A program made the translations under genes and the position numbers. Below the pieces are notes generated by a model. That model worked only from the letters and a program-made list of their open reading frames with translations, searched no databases and was not told the origin of the DNA. From contig ONHG01000001.1 in assembly GCA_900317585.1 (NCBI GenBank), positions 62,001 through 126,000 on the forward strand: a stretch of DNA of 64,000 nt, given 5' to 3'. The stretch is from an uncultured Lachnospiraceae bacterium (GTDB taxonomy: Bacteria; Bacillota; Clostridia; Lachnospirales; Lachnospiraceae). Shown here piece by piece: positions 17,367 to 26,032 of this stretch (positions are counted from its first letter, which is position 1; each line of letters begins with the position of its first letter).

Positions 17367-18905
17367 TCATTTTGTCTCCTCTTTAATGCCTAATTCATTT
17401 AATTTCTGTGTCAGTGCCAATGTATAGTCATCTCTATCATCTATATTATACAAAGCAATGGCATCATCATATGATAAGCCATACTGACTGCTCAGGGTAT
17501 CAGAAATAATGTTTTTTAGCTGCTCAAGCTGCAGCTCACATCCGTATTCCTTTGCATTGTCTTCATTTACAGCACATCGGCCTGCCGCACATATCAAGGA
17601 ATCCGCTGCCATGGTTACATAGCCTGAATCGCTAAAGCTCTTATAGGCATCATATTTATTGGCAACTGCCGCAAGCACTGAAAGCTTGTTGTAGAGCATT
17701 TCATCCCCATCTTTGAGCTTTAATCCGCTTAAGCTGCTATATGCCTGAGTGTAGAGCTCTATTGACTCTGTCTTGTTTTGTCCAACATCTGCAATAGCCT
17801 GATTATATGTATCCTGCGCATCCTTAAGCTTTGAGTTGTTGCCAAACAATGCAGTACTTATGAGAATAAGCACAACAAGGGATGCAACCAGAATGCAGAT
17901 AACAATTACCGGTCCCTTTGGAAGCTTCGGTCCTTTTTCCCACTTTGTACGTTCCTTCTTTTCCTTCGGTTCCTTAGGCTTCTTCTCTTTCTTTTCCTTA
18001 GGCTTTTTCTCTTTTTTCGGTTTCTTCTCTTTCTTATCCTTATTTTTGTTCTTTGCCTTTTCTTTCTTCTCCGCAGCCTCGAGCTCTTCTAATATCTGCT
18101 GGTTTTCATCTGAGAGAGTCTTTGCATCCGCTTCTGCACCATTCGCAACAGCCTCACTATCCTCTCCCGGCTCCTTTGTGAAAAATGCAATGATTTTCTT
18201 TAGAAGCCCATTTTTGTTCTTATCAGACTTTTTGTTCTTCTTATCTTTGTTTTCACTCTCAGACACTTCCAGGCTTTGCATCTGTGACTTCGCATAGTTT
18301 TCAATATCGTCACCGGTATCATCTGTCTTGCCCTCTAAAAGCTCGCCTATATTATTCAAATCATCACTGTCTAAAATATCAAGCAAATCATTTGATGCAT
18401 TTCCCGCAAGATCCGGCTCTCCTATCTCATCAACCATTTTCAGTTCTTCCGGCTTTATATCAGCTTCATTATTTTCTTCGATAACCGGTTCAAAATTTTC
18501 CACAGCCTGCTCTAAATTTTTCTTTTCAATATTCACAGACTGTTCCCCTGCAGATGTCCCACTGTCATCCGGAATTTCTTCCTGTTCCTTCATCTTACGG
18601 TCAAAATCCGACAGCACCTCGTCGAGAGACTCATCCTTATCATCCGGTGCCGGAGTCTGTATATCCATAGCCCTTCCGGCTGCCTTTGCATCATCATCGC
18701 CCAGCTCCTTTTCAAATTCAGACAGATACTCATCGTATGTCTCATTCTCCAACTCGTTCTCAAACTGCTCAAGAAAAGCGCTCTGGTCTACCAAAGAGCC
18801 CCCTTTGCCGTCTTCAGTCCCATATATAGAATTCAACAGATTATCAAGATACTTTTCTGATGAATTATCTGTTTTTGATTTAGTGCTTTTTGATATAGTG
18901 CTCAT
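17367..18905 (-). CDS. Acidic/lysine-rich single-span membrane protein, unknown function
   Basis: A 512-residue protein I do not recognise. The first 200 residues are very acidic and predicted disordered; residues about 270-325 are a lysine-rich low-complexity stretch of KEKKPKE type; one membrane span lies near 335-358 (VIVICILVASLVVLILIS); the last 155 residues are a helical, probably extracytoplasmic domain with TPR-like periodicity. No signal peptide is present, so the long N-terminus should be cytoplasmic (type II topology). I take the second ATG (18905), because GGAG lies 8 bases before it; the first is at 18917. It is coupled to hisH downstream and follows cheV after a weak terminator-like hairpin. 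Confidence 0.8.
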   Translation of the reverse strand: MSTISKSTKSKTDNSSEKYLDNLLNSIYGTEDGKGGSLVDQSAFLEQFENELENETYDEYLSEFEKELGDDDAKAAGRAMDIQTPAPDDKDESLDEVLSDFDRKMKEQEEIPDDSGTSAGEQSVNIEKKNLEQAVENFEPVIEENNEADIKPEELKMVDEIGEPDLAGNASNDLLDILDSDDLNNIGELLEGKTDDTGDDIENYAKSQMQSLEVSESENKDKKNKKSDKNKNGLLKKIIAFFTKEPGEDSEAVANGAEADAKTLSDENQQILEELEAAEKKEKAKNKNKDKKEKKPKKEKKPKEKKEKKPKEPKEKKERTKWEKGPKLPKGPVIVICILVASLVVLILISTALFGNNSKLKDAQDTYNQAIADVGQNKTESIELYTQAYSSLSGLKLKDGDEMLYNKLSVLAAVANKYDAYKSFSDSGYVTMAADSLICAAGRCAVNEDNAKEYGCELQLEQLKNIISDTLSSQYGLSYDDAIALYNIDDRDDYTLALTQKLNELGIKEETK

Positions 18906-18929
18906 TTTAATCTCCATCTATAACTCATT

Positions 18930-18958
18930 AAAGGGATGCAGCCTATGCCACACCCCTT
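18930..18958 (-). terminator. Weak terminator-like hairpin after cheV
   Basis: AAGGGGTGTGGC pairs with GCTGCATCCCTTT on the minus strand through several G-U pairs, followed by only TTTAATGAG. It may stop part of the cheV transcript before the next gene. Confidence 0.45.
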
Positions 18959-18973
18959 AGTGCTCAACAAATA

Positions 18974-19873
18974 TTATTGCCTGTCAAGAAGCTTGTCTAT
19001 TGCATCCACAAGCTGTCCAATCTCCGGCTTGGTAAGCTGGGCATCTGCTCCTAGCTGCTCGCCCTTTCTGCGCATCTCCTCGTTAACCAGTGAAGAGAAA
19101 ATAATTAGAGGAATCTCACGCAGCTCAGGGTCTGACTTAACAAGCTTTGTAAGTCTGTGTCCATCCATAAGCGGCATCTCAATATCAGTTATGATACAAT
19201 TAATCTTTTTAAGGACATCGCCCTCTGCCTGCATATGACGAATTTTATCCCAGGCCTCCTGACCGTTTTCTGTAACTATAAGCTTTGTATATCCTGATTT
19301 CTTAAGGCAATCCGTGATAAGCTTTGAAAGGAGAGCTGAATCCTCAGCTATCAGAATGGTATCATCACTTCTGTCTCTTTCCTCCATCTGCTCTATGTCA
19401 TTGACACGAAGTCCTGTCTCCGGACTGATAGATGCCACTATCGCCTCAAAATCAAGAATAACAATAAGTCTGTCATTCATCTTGATGACACCTGTAGCCG
19501 TACTGCCATCCTCACCTGAAATTGTCTCGTCCGGTTTGATGATATTCTCCCATGAGACTCTATGTATTCCGATAACCTGATCCACATGAAACGCTACGTT
19601 GAGCTTATTGAAATTGGTGATTATGAAAAGTCCCTTTTCGTCTGTCTGCGGAAGCCCCAGGCAATTCTTTAAATTGATAACCGTAATCATCGTGTCTCGT
19701 GGCATGAATATTCCCTCTACACTTGGATGAGTATTAGGAACCGGTGTCACAGGCATATACTGAAGTATTTCCCTGATCTTTGCCACATTTATTCCATAAT
19801 GATTGTCTCCCAATGTAAATTCGAGAACCTCAAGCTCATTTGTTCCTGATTCCAAAAGTATGTTTGTATCCAT
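18974..19873 (-). CDS. cheV: Chemotaxis protein CheV (CheW domain plus receiver domain)
   Basis: A 299-residue adaptor that couples chemoreceptors to CheA and is tuned by phosphorylation. Residues 12-150 form a CheW-like domain (GINVAKIREILQY, VIGIHRVSWENII). Residues about 170-295 form a receiver domain with the acidic pair in ILIAEDSALLSKL, the phosphoacceptor Asp in IITDIEMPLMDG and the conserved Lys in AQLTKPE. Length is normal for CheV. GGAGG precedes the ATG. No receptor or CheA gene is adjacent; the CheC-like/CheY pair lies 13 kb away. Confidence 0.93.
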   Translation of the reverse strand: MDTNILLESGTNELEVLEFTLGDNHYGINVAKIREILQYMPVTPVPNTHPSVEGIFMPRDTMITVINLKNCLGLPQTDEKGLFIITNFNKLNVAFHVDQVIGIHRVSWENIIKPDETISGEDGSTATGVIKMNDRLIVILDFEAIVASISPETGLRVNDIEQMEERDRSDDTILIAEDSALLSKLITDCLKKSGYTKLIVTENGQEAWDKIRHMQAEGDVLKKINCIITDIEMPLMDGHRLTKLVKSDPELREIPLIIFSSLVNEEMRRKGEQLGADAQLTKPEIGQLVDAIDKLLDRQ

Positions 19874-19917
19874 AGTATATCCTCCGACTCTAAATTATTA
19901 TAAGTATAACATATTTT

Positions 19918-20655
19918 TTATAAAGCAATCAAATTTTTTACATTATCTTTTTCAACTGACATTGTCACGCTGTCACACACTGTGTTCTGCGGCACTTTAA
20001 AAAGCAAGACCACATCAACAGACTGTCCGGCAGCAATTGTACCCTGAAATGTATTAAGCGCATATGTAAGGAAAGAGCCCTCTGCTTCATATTCCTTTCC
20101 GCCTGAAAATGCAGCCCTATACTTTCCCGTGTTTGTAAAAAGGTCCACATTCATATCCGTGCCTGTCGTATTGCTCAGTGTAAACTTAAGCACTGCATAA
20201 GTATTACCGGCACCGGCCTCCATCGAATAATAGCTGCCCTCCTTGTAGGTTTCCTCTGTTGTCAGACCCGCATACGACACACTTAAACCATCATAGCCTA
20301 TAGCCTGTGCAAGTGACACTGTCTGCATTGTAGGTTTTGTTTCCTGTGCAGTCTGCTGTGACTGACCGGAATTTCCATTTTCATGCCCGGTATCTGTTTT
20401 CTCAGATGTTTTTTCATCTGCAGTTTCCGTCTCGGTTTCCGCAGCAGAAGTATCCTGCTCCTCAGTCTCAGCCTCCGTGGCTGATGTCATTCCATCCGGC
20501 TGATAAATATTATGTTTTGAAAGAGCATAAGCTGAATAGTTGACAATCAGTTGCTGTTCTTCATCAGTCATGTCATAAATTTTGGTTCCGCAGCCTGTCA
20601 TCACCGTTGCCGCAGCAAGCACAGAAGCCATAATTTTAATTCGTTTTCCTGTCAT
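19918..20655 (-). CDS. Putative lipoprotein, unknown function
   Basis: A 245-residue protein with a lipoprotein signal peptide: basic start MTGKRIK, hydrophobic core and lipobox VMTGCG, with Cys at residue 22. A disordered Glu/Thr-rich linker follows (about 60-105, EAETEEQDTSAAETETET type). The C-terminal 130 residues contain a beta-rich domain (YAVLKFTLSNTTGTDMNVDL, VVLLFKVPQNT) resembling the DUF4352/DUF5067 immunoglobulin-like lipoprotein domains. It should be anchored outside the membrane. The ligand is unknown. It lies 60 bases downstream of the histidine kinase gene's stop and shares its direction. Confidence 0.82.
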   Translation of the reverse strand: MTGKRIKIMASVLAAATVMTGCGTKIYDMTDEEQQLIVNYSAYALSKHNIYQPDGMTSATEAETEEQDTSAAETETETADEKTSEKTDTGHENGNSGQSQQTAQETKPTMQTVSLAQAIGYDGLSVSYAGLTTEETYKEGSYYSMEAGAGNTYAVLKFTLSNTTGTDMNVDLFTNTGKYRAAFSGGKEYEAEGSFLTYALNTFQGTIAAGQSVDVVLLFKVPQNTVCDSVTMSVEKDNVKNLIAL

Positions 20656-20715
20656 TTCAATAACCCATTCTCTTTTCTGTGACTTTTATCCTAATCTCTA
20701 TTTATAGTACCATAT

Positions 20716-22206
20716 TTATTTATTATTTGCAATAAATAACTCAAGTTCAAACCAGAATTCCACACCATTATCATGATTCACCACACCATATGCCCTGTGA
20801 TGTGACTCCATAATCGCCTTTACAATGGACAAACCGATACCGCTTCCCCCATATTCTCTGGTTCTTGCTTTATCAACCTTATAAAACTTCGTCCAGATTT
20901 TGTCCAGTGACTCCTTGGGAATCACTTCTCCCGGATTAAACACACTCACCCTCACAAGCTTGTCTGTCATAATATATTTTACCGTAATGATTTCACCGCG
21001 GATGCAATGATTGATAGCATTACTTATATAATTTGTGACAACCTCCTCAATCTTGAACATATCGCCGCTGACATATACCGGCTTGTCATAATCAAACTGC
21101 AGTGTGACATTATTTTTTTGTGCAAGGAGAGCTGACGAAGATATCACACCTGAAATCACCTCCGTGAGATCAAATCGGCCCATCTCAACCACATCATTGC
21201 CGAACTCAAGCTTGTTGAGTGAAAGCAGCTTCATCACCATACGGTTCATCTTGTCCGTCTCATCCATGATGACATCACAATAAAAATTGCGGCTTTCCTC
21301 ATCATCATTAACAGCCTCTCGTAACCCCTCTGCATATCCTGATATCAATGCAAGCGGTGTCTTCAGCTCGTGTGAGACATTGGATAAAAACTCTTTGCGC
21401 ATATCATCAATTTCTTCTTTTTTCTGTATATCACGTTTTAATTCATTGTTTGCAATCTTTAAGTCTGATATGGTCTGTTCGAGCGTTCTCGAAAGCTCAT
21501 TCATATGTTCGCCAAGCTCGCTGACCTCACTTGCGCTGTTTTTTGTATCCTTATATTTTGCCTCGAAGTCAAGCTGCGCAATCTTTGTGGAAAGCTCTGT
21601 CATACGCCTTATAGGCTTTGTCATGCTTCGCGAAATAACATATGCAAACATGCAGCCCGCAAGAACCGCTACTATTCCGCATATTCCAAAGAAGCGGTTG
21701 GATATGCCGACGCTTTCCTTTATACTCTCAAGCGGGGTCTTCATGTATACAAAGTTACCATCAACTAATCTGTTGTTTATTATTATATACTCTGTTCCAA
21801 GTCTTTCGTCCTTCTTTTTGGTCAGCTTAATATCGTGATAATCATCAGGATATGATGACATACTCGCCTCTAAAAGGAGCCGGAATACCTCATCATTATC
21901 TGACGCGCCCTCTATGATTACCTTGCCATATTTATTAAAAACCACTGTGTCAATATTGGCACTCACACACTTTTTCTGAAGTGTCACCGCAAAATTCTCA
22001 TCCGACAGCTTGTCATCTATCGCTGCCTTGTCTACCATGCGGTACACGGAAATCATTTCCTTTTCCTTGTTGTATACATAATACTTTTCCAACAATGTGT
22101 TATTCGCAAGCCAGAAAAGTCCCATCATTCCAAGCACAAGTATGGAAATAACAACCGTAAGCTGTGTGGATAGTGTTTTTTTTCTTTTTATAAAAGCTTC
22201 TATCAA
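20716..22206 (-). CDS. Sensor histidine kinase, OmpR-partner type
   Basis: A 496-residue membrane kinase. Two membrane spans (about 15-35 and 172-192) frame an extracellular sensor of about 130 residues; then a HAMP region (RSMTKPIRRMTELSTKI), a coiled coil, the phosphoacceptor box FLSNVSHELKTPLALISGY (about 268-286), N box VVTNYISNAINHC (about 388-400) and G box GGSGIGLSIVKAIME (about 457-471). The start is TTG at 22206 with AGAGGTG upstream; it begins 11 bases after the response-regulator stop, so they form one transcript. The layout matches VanS/cell-envelope-type kinases; the signal is unknown. Confidence 0.93.
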   Translation of the reverse strand: MIEAFIKRKKTLSTQLTVVISILVLGMMGLFWLANNTLLEKYYVYNKEKEMISVYRMVDKAAIDDKLSDENFAVTLQKKCVSANIDTVVFNKYGKVIIEGASDNDEVFRLLLEASMSSYPDDYHDIKLTKKKDERLGTEYIIINNRLVDGNFVYMKTPLESIKESVGISNRFFGICGIVAVLAGCMFAYVISRSMTKPIRRMTELSTKIAQLDFEAKYKDTKNSASEVSELGEHMNELSRTLEQTISDLKIANNELKRDIQKKEEIDDMRKEFLSNVSHELKTPLALISGYAEGLREAVNDDEESRNFYCDVIMDETDKMNRMVMKLLSLNKLEFGNDVVEMGRFDLTEVISGVISSSALLAQKNNVTLQFDYDKPVYVSGDMFKIEEVVTNYISNAINHCIRGEIITVKYIMTDKLVRVSVFNPGEVIPKESLDKIWTKFYKVDKARTREYGGSGIGLSIVKAIMESHHRAYGVVNHDNGVEFWFELELFIANNK

Positions 22207-22216
22207 AATGCACCTC

Positions 22217-22894
22217 TTATATCTCGAACTTGTAGCCTACTCCCCATACAGTCTTAATGTAATCTCCCTTCGCTCCCATTTTGCTTCGAAGCTTTTTTAC
22301 ATGTGTATCAATAGTTCTTGCATCACCAAAATAATCATAGCTCCATACACTGTCAAGTATTCTTTCCCTTGAAAGCGCAATGCCACGGTTATTCATAAAA
22401 TAATCCAAAAGCTCAAATTCTTTTACGCTTAAATCTATATTCTGACCGTCTATTGCTACAGTATGGGCGGTCTTGTCCATCACAATGCCACCGGCCTCTC
22501 GTATATCTGCAGTCTCACCTATCTTGTTTGCTCTCCTCAAAAGTGCTGTCACCCTCGCAACAAGAATCTTTGGCGAAAACGGCTTTGATATATATTCATC
22601 AGCACCTATCTCAAATCCGTTAAGCTCATCACTCTCGTCGCCCTTTGCCGTAAGCATGATTATAGGAAGCTTTGAAATCTTTCTGATTTCCCGGCACACC
22701 TCCCAGCCGTTTATTTTCGGCATCATGACATCAAGCACAATAAGTGAAATCTCCTTATCGCTGTAAAAAATATCAAGCGCTTCCTCTCCGTCTGCCGCTT
22801 CAACAACCGCATAGCCCTCTCTGGTCAAAAAATCGTGCACCAGCTTTCTCATTCTGCTTTCATCATCGACTACAAGTATTTTTATTTTATCCAT
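22217..22894 (-). CDS. Response regulator, OmpR/PhoB family
   Basis: A 225-residue regulator with an N-terminal receiver domain (acidic pair VVDDESRM, phosphoacceptor Asp in LIVLDVMMPKINGWEV, Lys in YISKPFSPKIL) and a C-terminal winged-helix domain (LSVKEFELLDYFMNNRG, then RTIDTHVKKLRSKMG). It is placed directly before its cognate kinase and right after the small membrane protein gene (adjacent stop and start), so the three, and perhaps fbp above, are one transcript. Target genes cannot be told from the sequence. Confidence 0.95.
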   Translation of the reverse strand: MDKIKILVVDDESRMRKLVHDFLTREGYAVVEAADGEEALDIFYSDKEISLIVLDVMMPKINGWEVCREIRKISKLPIIMLTAKGDESDELNGFEIGADEYISKPFSPKILVARVTALLRRANKIGETADIREAGGIVMDKTAHTVAIDGQNIDLSVKEFELLDYFMNNRGIALSRERILDSVWSYDYFGDARTIDTHVKKLRSKMGAKGDYIKTVWGVGYKFEI

Positions 22895-23422
22895 CTATTT
22901 ACTCTGTGCCTCCGTTTTATCCAGTGCCTTTTCACGCTCCTCTACAGCCTTTTCTCTCTCCTCAAGCTCCTTCTGCCAGTTTTCGTATCTGTCTATTACT
23001 TCATTCTCGTAATCCACCACATACATGGCGTGTCCGCTGATATAAGTAATGGTAAACATTGACACAATCACTAACGTAAGCACAATCGTAAAAAACAGTG
23101 CCACATGATATTTTTTCTTATAGCTTTCTGTTTTCTTTTTCTGTGCTATGTTTTCCTGTTTTTTTGGCACATATATAGGACGAATCTCCTCATTTTTGAT
23201 ATATGGTATCGTGTGCAGATATTCCTGCAGCTCAACAAGAAAAGCCATTCCTACGGGTGTCGAAAACGTCCCCGGCTTATTAAGCCTAAGATACAGCTTA
23301 TATACCACATCGGGATTTTTCATATCTGTATTCTGCTTTATATATCTGATTCCTGACAGCTCCTTTTGGGCCTGCTCTGCTTCTTTTGCTGTTTCAAACT
23401 CAAATCCATCAACTATATTCAT
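22895..23422 (-). CDS. Single-span membrane protein with C-terminal coiled coil, unknown
   Basis: A 175-residue protein I do not recognise. Residues 1-85 form a small soluble domain (FEFETAKEAEQAQKELSGIR); a membrane span lies at about 110-132 (VALFFTIVLTLVIVSMFTIT); the last 40 residues are a charged coiled coil (KELEEREKAVEEREKALDK). The ATG at 23422 is one base past the fbp stop codon, indicating coupling with fbp; the longer in-frame start at 23467 lies inside fbp. It sits between a gluconeogenic gene and a two-component system and could be part of the sensing system, but this is only positional. Confidence 0.75.
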   Translation of the reverse strand: MNIVDGFEFETAKEAEQAQKELSGIRYIKQNTDMKNPDVVYKLYLRLNKPGTFSTPVGMAFLVELQEYLHTIPYIKNEEIRPIYVPKKQENIAQKKKTESYKKKYHVALFFTIVLTLVIVSMFTITYISGHAMYVVDYENEVIDRYENWQKELEEREKAVEEREKALDKTEAQSK

Positions 23423-23423
23423 A

Positions 23424-25397
23424 TCAATTGTCTTTCTCTGCAATCTCGCCTGAACGATATGCAGCAATCAAAAGCTTTAAATCTGCTATTTTTTCTTTCA
23501 TCTTAAAACCTATATCTGTATCTCCAACAAGTATACGCTTATCCATCATCTCAACCGCCTCACGCTTTGAGACTATATCTCTCTCATCCCTCACCGCAGT
23601 TTCCGGAGACTCAAACGGTTCATGTGCCGTGAGCGTCAGCCCGTAAGAATTATAGATTAACGTATATCCGGCTATGCCTGTACGCCTGCGATATGCCTTT
23701 GAAAAACCGCCGTCTATAACAATTACCTTGCCATTACTCTTCACCGGGCTCTCACCACGCAGCCTGTGTACCGGAACATGACCGTTTATTATATGATTTA
23801 TGTTATCATGCAGTCCAAATTCCCTGAATATCATATCAGCAGTTTCCGGTTTATTTATGTAATCATAGTAATAATTTTTCTTTTCTGTCTTAAGCTCCTC
23901 CTCTTCCAGGAAATAGCGCTCAAAGGTGGCCATCTTCCTGCGGCCGTATAACGGTGAATACGGAGCTGTCCATATATACCACATGATATCACGGCCCTTT
24001 TCCCTCTCTGCCTCATCACCAGAGAAAAAAGCCTTTCTGACATATGCATCGAGTATATCAAAAAGTGCCTTTCCGCTATACTCCCTGCCATATATATTTA
24101 CCTTTGCAAAGCTGCCATCCTTCCTCATCGGAATGCAGCCGTGAAAAAGAAGATTACCGTTATATATTTTGTACATACTGCCCTTTTTAAGGAGGAGCTT
24201 TACATGTGTCTGCAGCTTCTCGCAATGTATAAATGAGCTTCGAAGTCTCTGTATTATCTCTTCTTCATCATCTGTCAGCCTGTATGGATCAGATGGGTCA
24301 ATTGTCGGGAAATGCGTATCTAACATCTGATAGGTTTTTCCATCAATCTCAATAGTTCCATTATCATAATCAATATGTTCTAAAAGCAGCCTGTTCTGCA
24401 TTCCATACTCCGGCCACTTCTTTATGAGCTGTCCCTCAAGCTTGAAACGGATAATGGCAATTGCCTTGTGCATTTTTTTAATCAGGTCACTCTCCATGTT
24501 ATCGGCTCCGCTTGGAGCCACCTTGAACACGAATCTGCTGCACGGATCATCCTTGTAGGCTTTTATGGCAAAGGTTGCCAGTGGAAGCATGTTAATGCCA
24601 TAACCCTCCTCCACTACATCCAGATTGCCATACCTGATACAGTTTCTCACAACCGTGGCTATGCATGCCAGATTGCCTGCTGCCGCGCCCATCCAGATTA
24701 TATCATGATTGCCCCACTGTATATCAAGCGAATGATACTTGCAAAGCCTGTCCATGATAAGATGCGGTCCCGCACCTCTGTCATAAATATCACCAAGCAC
24801 ATGCAGATGATCTACCGCAAGACGCTGTATAAGCTCTGACAATACGACTATGAACTCTTCCGCTGTGCCAAGCTCAACAGTCGTATTGATAATGGACTCA
24901 TAATAAGCCTCCTTGTTTAAGACCTCAGGCTTTTCTGTAATAAGCTCCTCGATCACATATGCGTATTCCTCAGGCAATGCCTTTCGTACCTTGGAACGCG
25001 TATACTTGGATGAAACCGTCTTGCAAACCTCTATAAGCTTGTAAAGAGTCGCCTTGTACCACGAATCCATGTCTGACTCTTCCTTTTTGACAAGCTCCAT
25101 CTTCTCCCTCGGATAATATATGAGAGTCGCTAAAGCCGACTTGTCAGAGTTATTCAAAGTCTCTCCAAATACATCATCTATTTTCTTTCTGACCGCACCT
25201 GACCCGTTTTTCAGAACATGTGAAAACGCCTCGTACTCTCCATGCACATCCGACACAAAATGCTCTGTGCCCTTTGGCAGATTAAGTATCGCCTGGAGGT
25301 TTATAATCTCCGATGAAGCCTTTCCTATTGTGGGATACATTTCAGAGAGCTGCTCTAAGTAATGCAAATGTTCTTTATCCATAATAAAATTATCCAT
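23424..25397 (-). CDS. fbp: Fructose-1,6-bisphosphatase, class III
   Basis: A 657-residue class III (Firmicute-type) fructose-1,6-bisphosphatase, the irreversible gluconeogenic step. It carries metallophosphoesterase motifs: HFVSDVHGEYEAF (about 45-57), LGDIYDRGAGPH (about 195), WGNHDIIWMGAA (about 220), with NGHVPV near 550. Length matches the approximately 650-670 residue family. I take the ATG at 25397 (MDNFIMDKEH), because GGAGAG lies 9 bases before it; an ATG at 25424 overlaps the upstream small gene. It is coupled to the downstream membrane-protein gene. Confidence 0.95.
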   Translation of the reverse strand: MDNFIMDKEHLHYLEQLSEMYPTIGKASSEIINLQAILNLPKGTEHFVSDVHGEYEAFSHVLKNGSGAVRKKIDDVFGETLNNSDKSALATLIYYPREKMELVKKEESDMDSWYKATLYKLIEVCKTVSSKYTRSKVRKALPEEYAYVIEELITEKPEVLNKEAYYESIINTTVELGTAEEFIVVLSELIQRLAVDHLHVLGDIYDRGAGPHLIMDRLCKYHSLDIQWGNHDIIWMGAAAGNLACIATVVRNCIRYGNLDVVEEGYGINMLPLATFAIKAYKDDPCSRFVFKVAPSGADNMESDLIKKMHKAIAIIRFKLEGQLIKKWPEYGMQNRLLLEHIDYDNGTIEIDGKTYQMLDTHFPTIDPSDPYRLTDDEEEIIQRLRSSFIHCEKLQTHVKLLLKKGSMYKIYNGNLLFHGCIPMRKDGSFAKVNIYGREYSGKALFDILDAYVRKAFFSGDEAEREKGRDIMWYIWTAPYSPLYGRRKMATFERYFLEEEELKTEKKNYYYDYINKPETADMIFREFGLHDNINHIINGHVPVHRLRGESPVKSNGKVIVIDGGFSKAYRRRTGIAGYTLIYNSYGLTLTAHEPFESPETAVRDERDIVSKREAVEMMDKRILVGDTDIGFKMKEKIADLKLLIAAYRSGEIAEKDN

Positions 25398-25413
25398 ACC
25401 ATATCTCTCCGTA

Positions 25414-25689
25414 CTATACTTCATAATATTGATTCATTACCTTATTTATTTCCTTTTCTAGTCTGCAGCCTGTATACACACATTTCATTATGCTTTTTTT
25501 AATTATTTCCTCATAATTGGTCCCCTCGCACTTGTCCAGAACTCCCTGAAGTGTAAGCTGTACCAAAGTGCTCTCCCCCGTCTGTGGATTGACTACAATA
25601 TTTTCATACACTTTTTTGTAATACTTGTCACTGACCACAGGATATTCTAAAAGTGCCATTTCACGCCACTGTCTAAAACTAAGCGACAT
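25414..25689 (-). CDS. Small conserved-type protein, unknown
   Basis: A 91-residue soluble protein without a recognised domain. It has aromatic and charged residues throughout (MSLSFRQWREMALLEYP at the start) and two cysteines near the C-terminus in MKCVYTGCRLEKE. AGGTGAAGGT precedes the ATG and a plausible promoter lies 38 bases upstream. It ends 16 bases before the fbp start, so it probably leads the fbp transcript. Good binding site, promoter and spacing make it a real gene; the function is unknown. Confidence 0.7.
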   Translation of the reverse strand: MSLSFRQWREMALLEYPVVSDKYYKKVYENIVVNPQTGESTLVQLTLQGVLDKCEGTNYEEIIKKSIMKCVYTGCRLEKEINKVMNQYYEV

Positions 25690-25726
25690 ACCTTCACCTA
25701 CTCTTTTGTTATTTCTATAATATTAT

Positions 25727-25755
25727 ATTTTACCAATTGCATTGTAGGTAATCAA
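25727..25755 (-). promoter_or_regulatory. Possible promoter of the small gene and fbp
   Basis: Minus-strand TTGATT (25755-25750), 17-base spacer and TAAAAT (25732-25727), 38 bases before the ATG at 25689. Confidence 0.5.
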
Positions 25756-25821
25756 TGCCTATAACGAAATTCTTATTAAAAATACATAAATTTTTCAAAA
25801 GCTTTTATATAATGACTTAAT

Positions 25822-25855
25822 AAAAAAAAGTGTAAGTCATATTCAACTTACACTT
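25822..25855 (-). terminator. Leftward intrinsic terminator without an assigned gene
   Basis: On the minus strand AAGTGTAAGT pairs perfectly with ACTTACACTT around an 8-base loop, followed by a run of eight T. The nearest gene in that direction upstream is on the other strand. Confidence 0.8.
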
Positions 25856-25901
25856 CTAAGGTTTTATCGCACCTCCCTTATTTTATAATAAACATTTCAA
25901 T

Positions 25902-25930
25902 TTGACAGTAATCGATGTTTCTTATATATT
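25902..25930 (+). promoter_or_regulatory. Probable promoter of the S24-type regulator
   Basis: TTGACA (25902-25907), 17-base spacer, TATATT (25925-25930). A second TTGACA at 25942 has a poorer -10 (TTGAAT at 25965). Either would give a leader of 65-100 bases. Confidence 0.6.
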
Positions 25931-26032
25931 TAATTTATGTTTTGACAATAATCATTATAGCTGATTGAATATGTCAATACGTGACCAAATTTGGAGTTTA
26001 TTTTTTTAAAAAGAAGGGAGATTAGCTCATAA

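Larger units (their letters stand above)
25690..26032. other. Intergenic region with a leftward terminator and divergent promoters
   Basis: No convincing ORF lies here. From left to right it holds the promoter of the small gene (25727-25755), a strong leftward terminator (25822-25855) that no annotated gene feeds, and rightward promoter elements for the S24-type regulator. A short leftward RNA of about 120 bases between a minus-strand TTGACA (25977-25972) and that terminator is possible. Confidence 0.6.
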
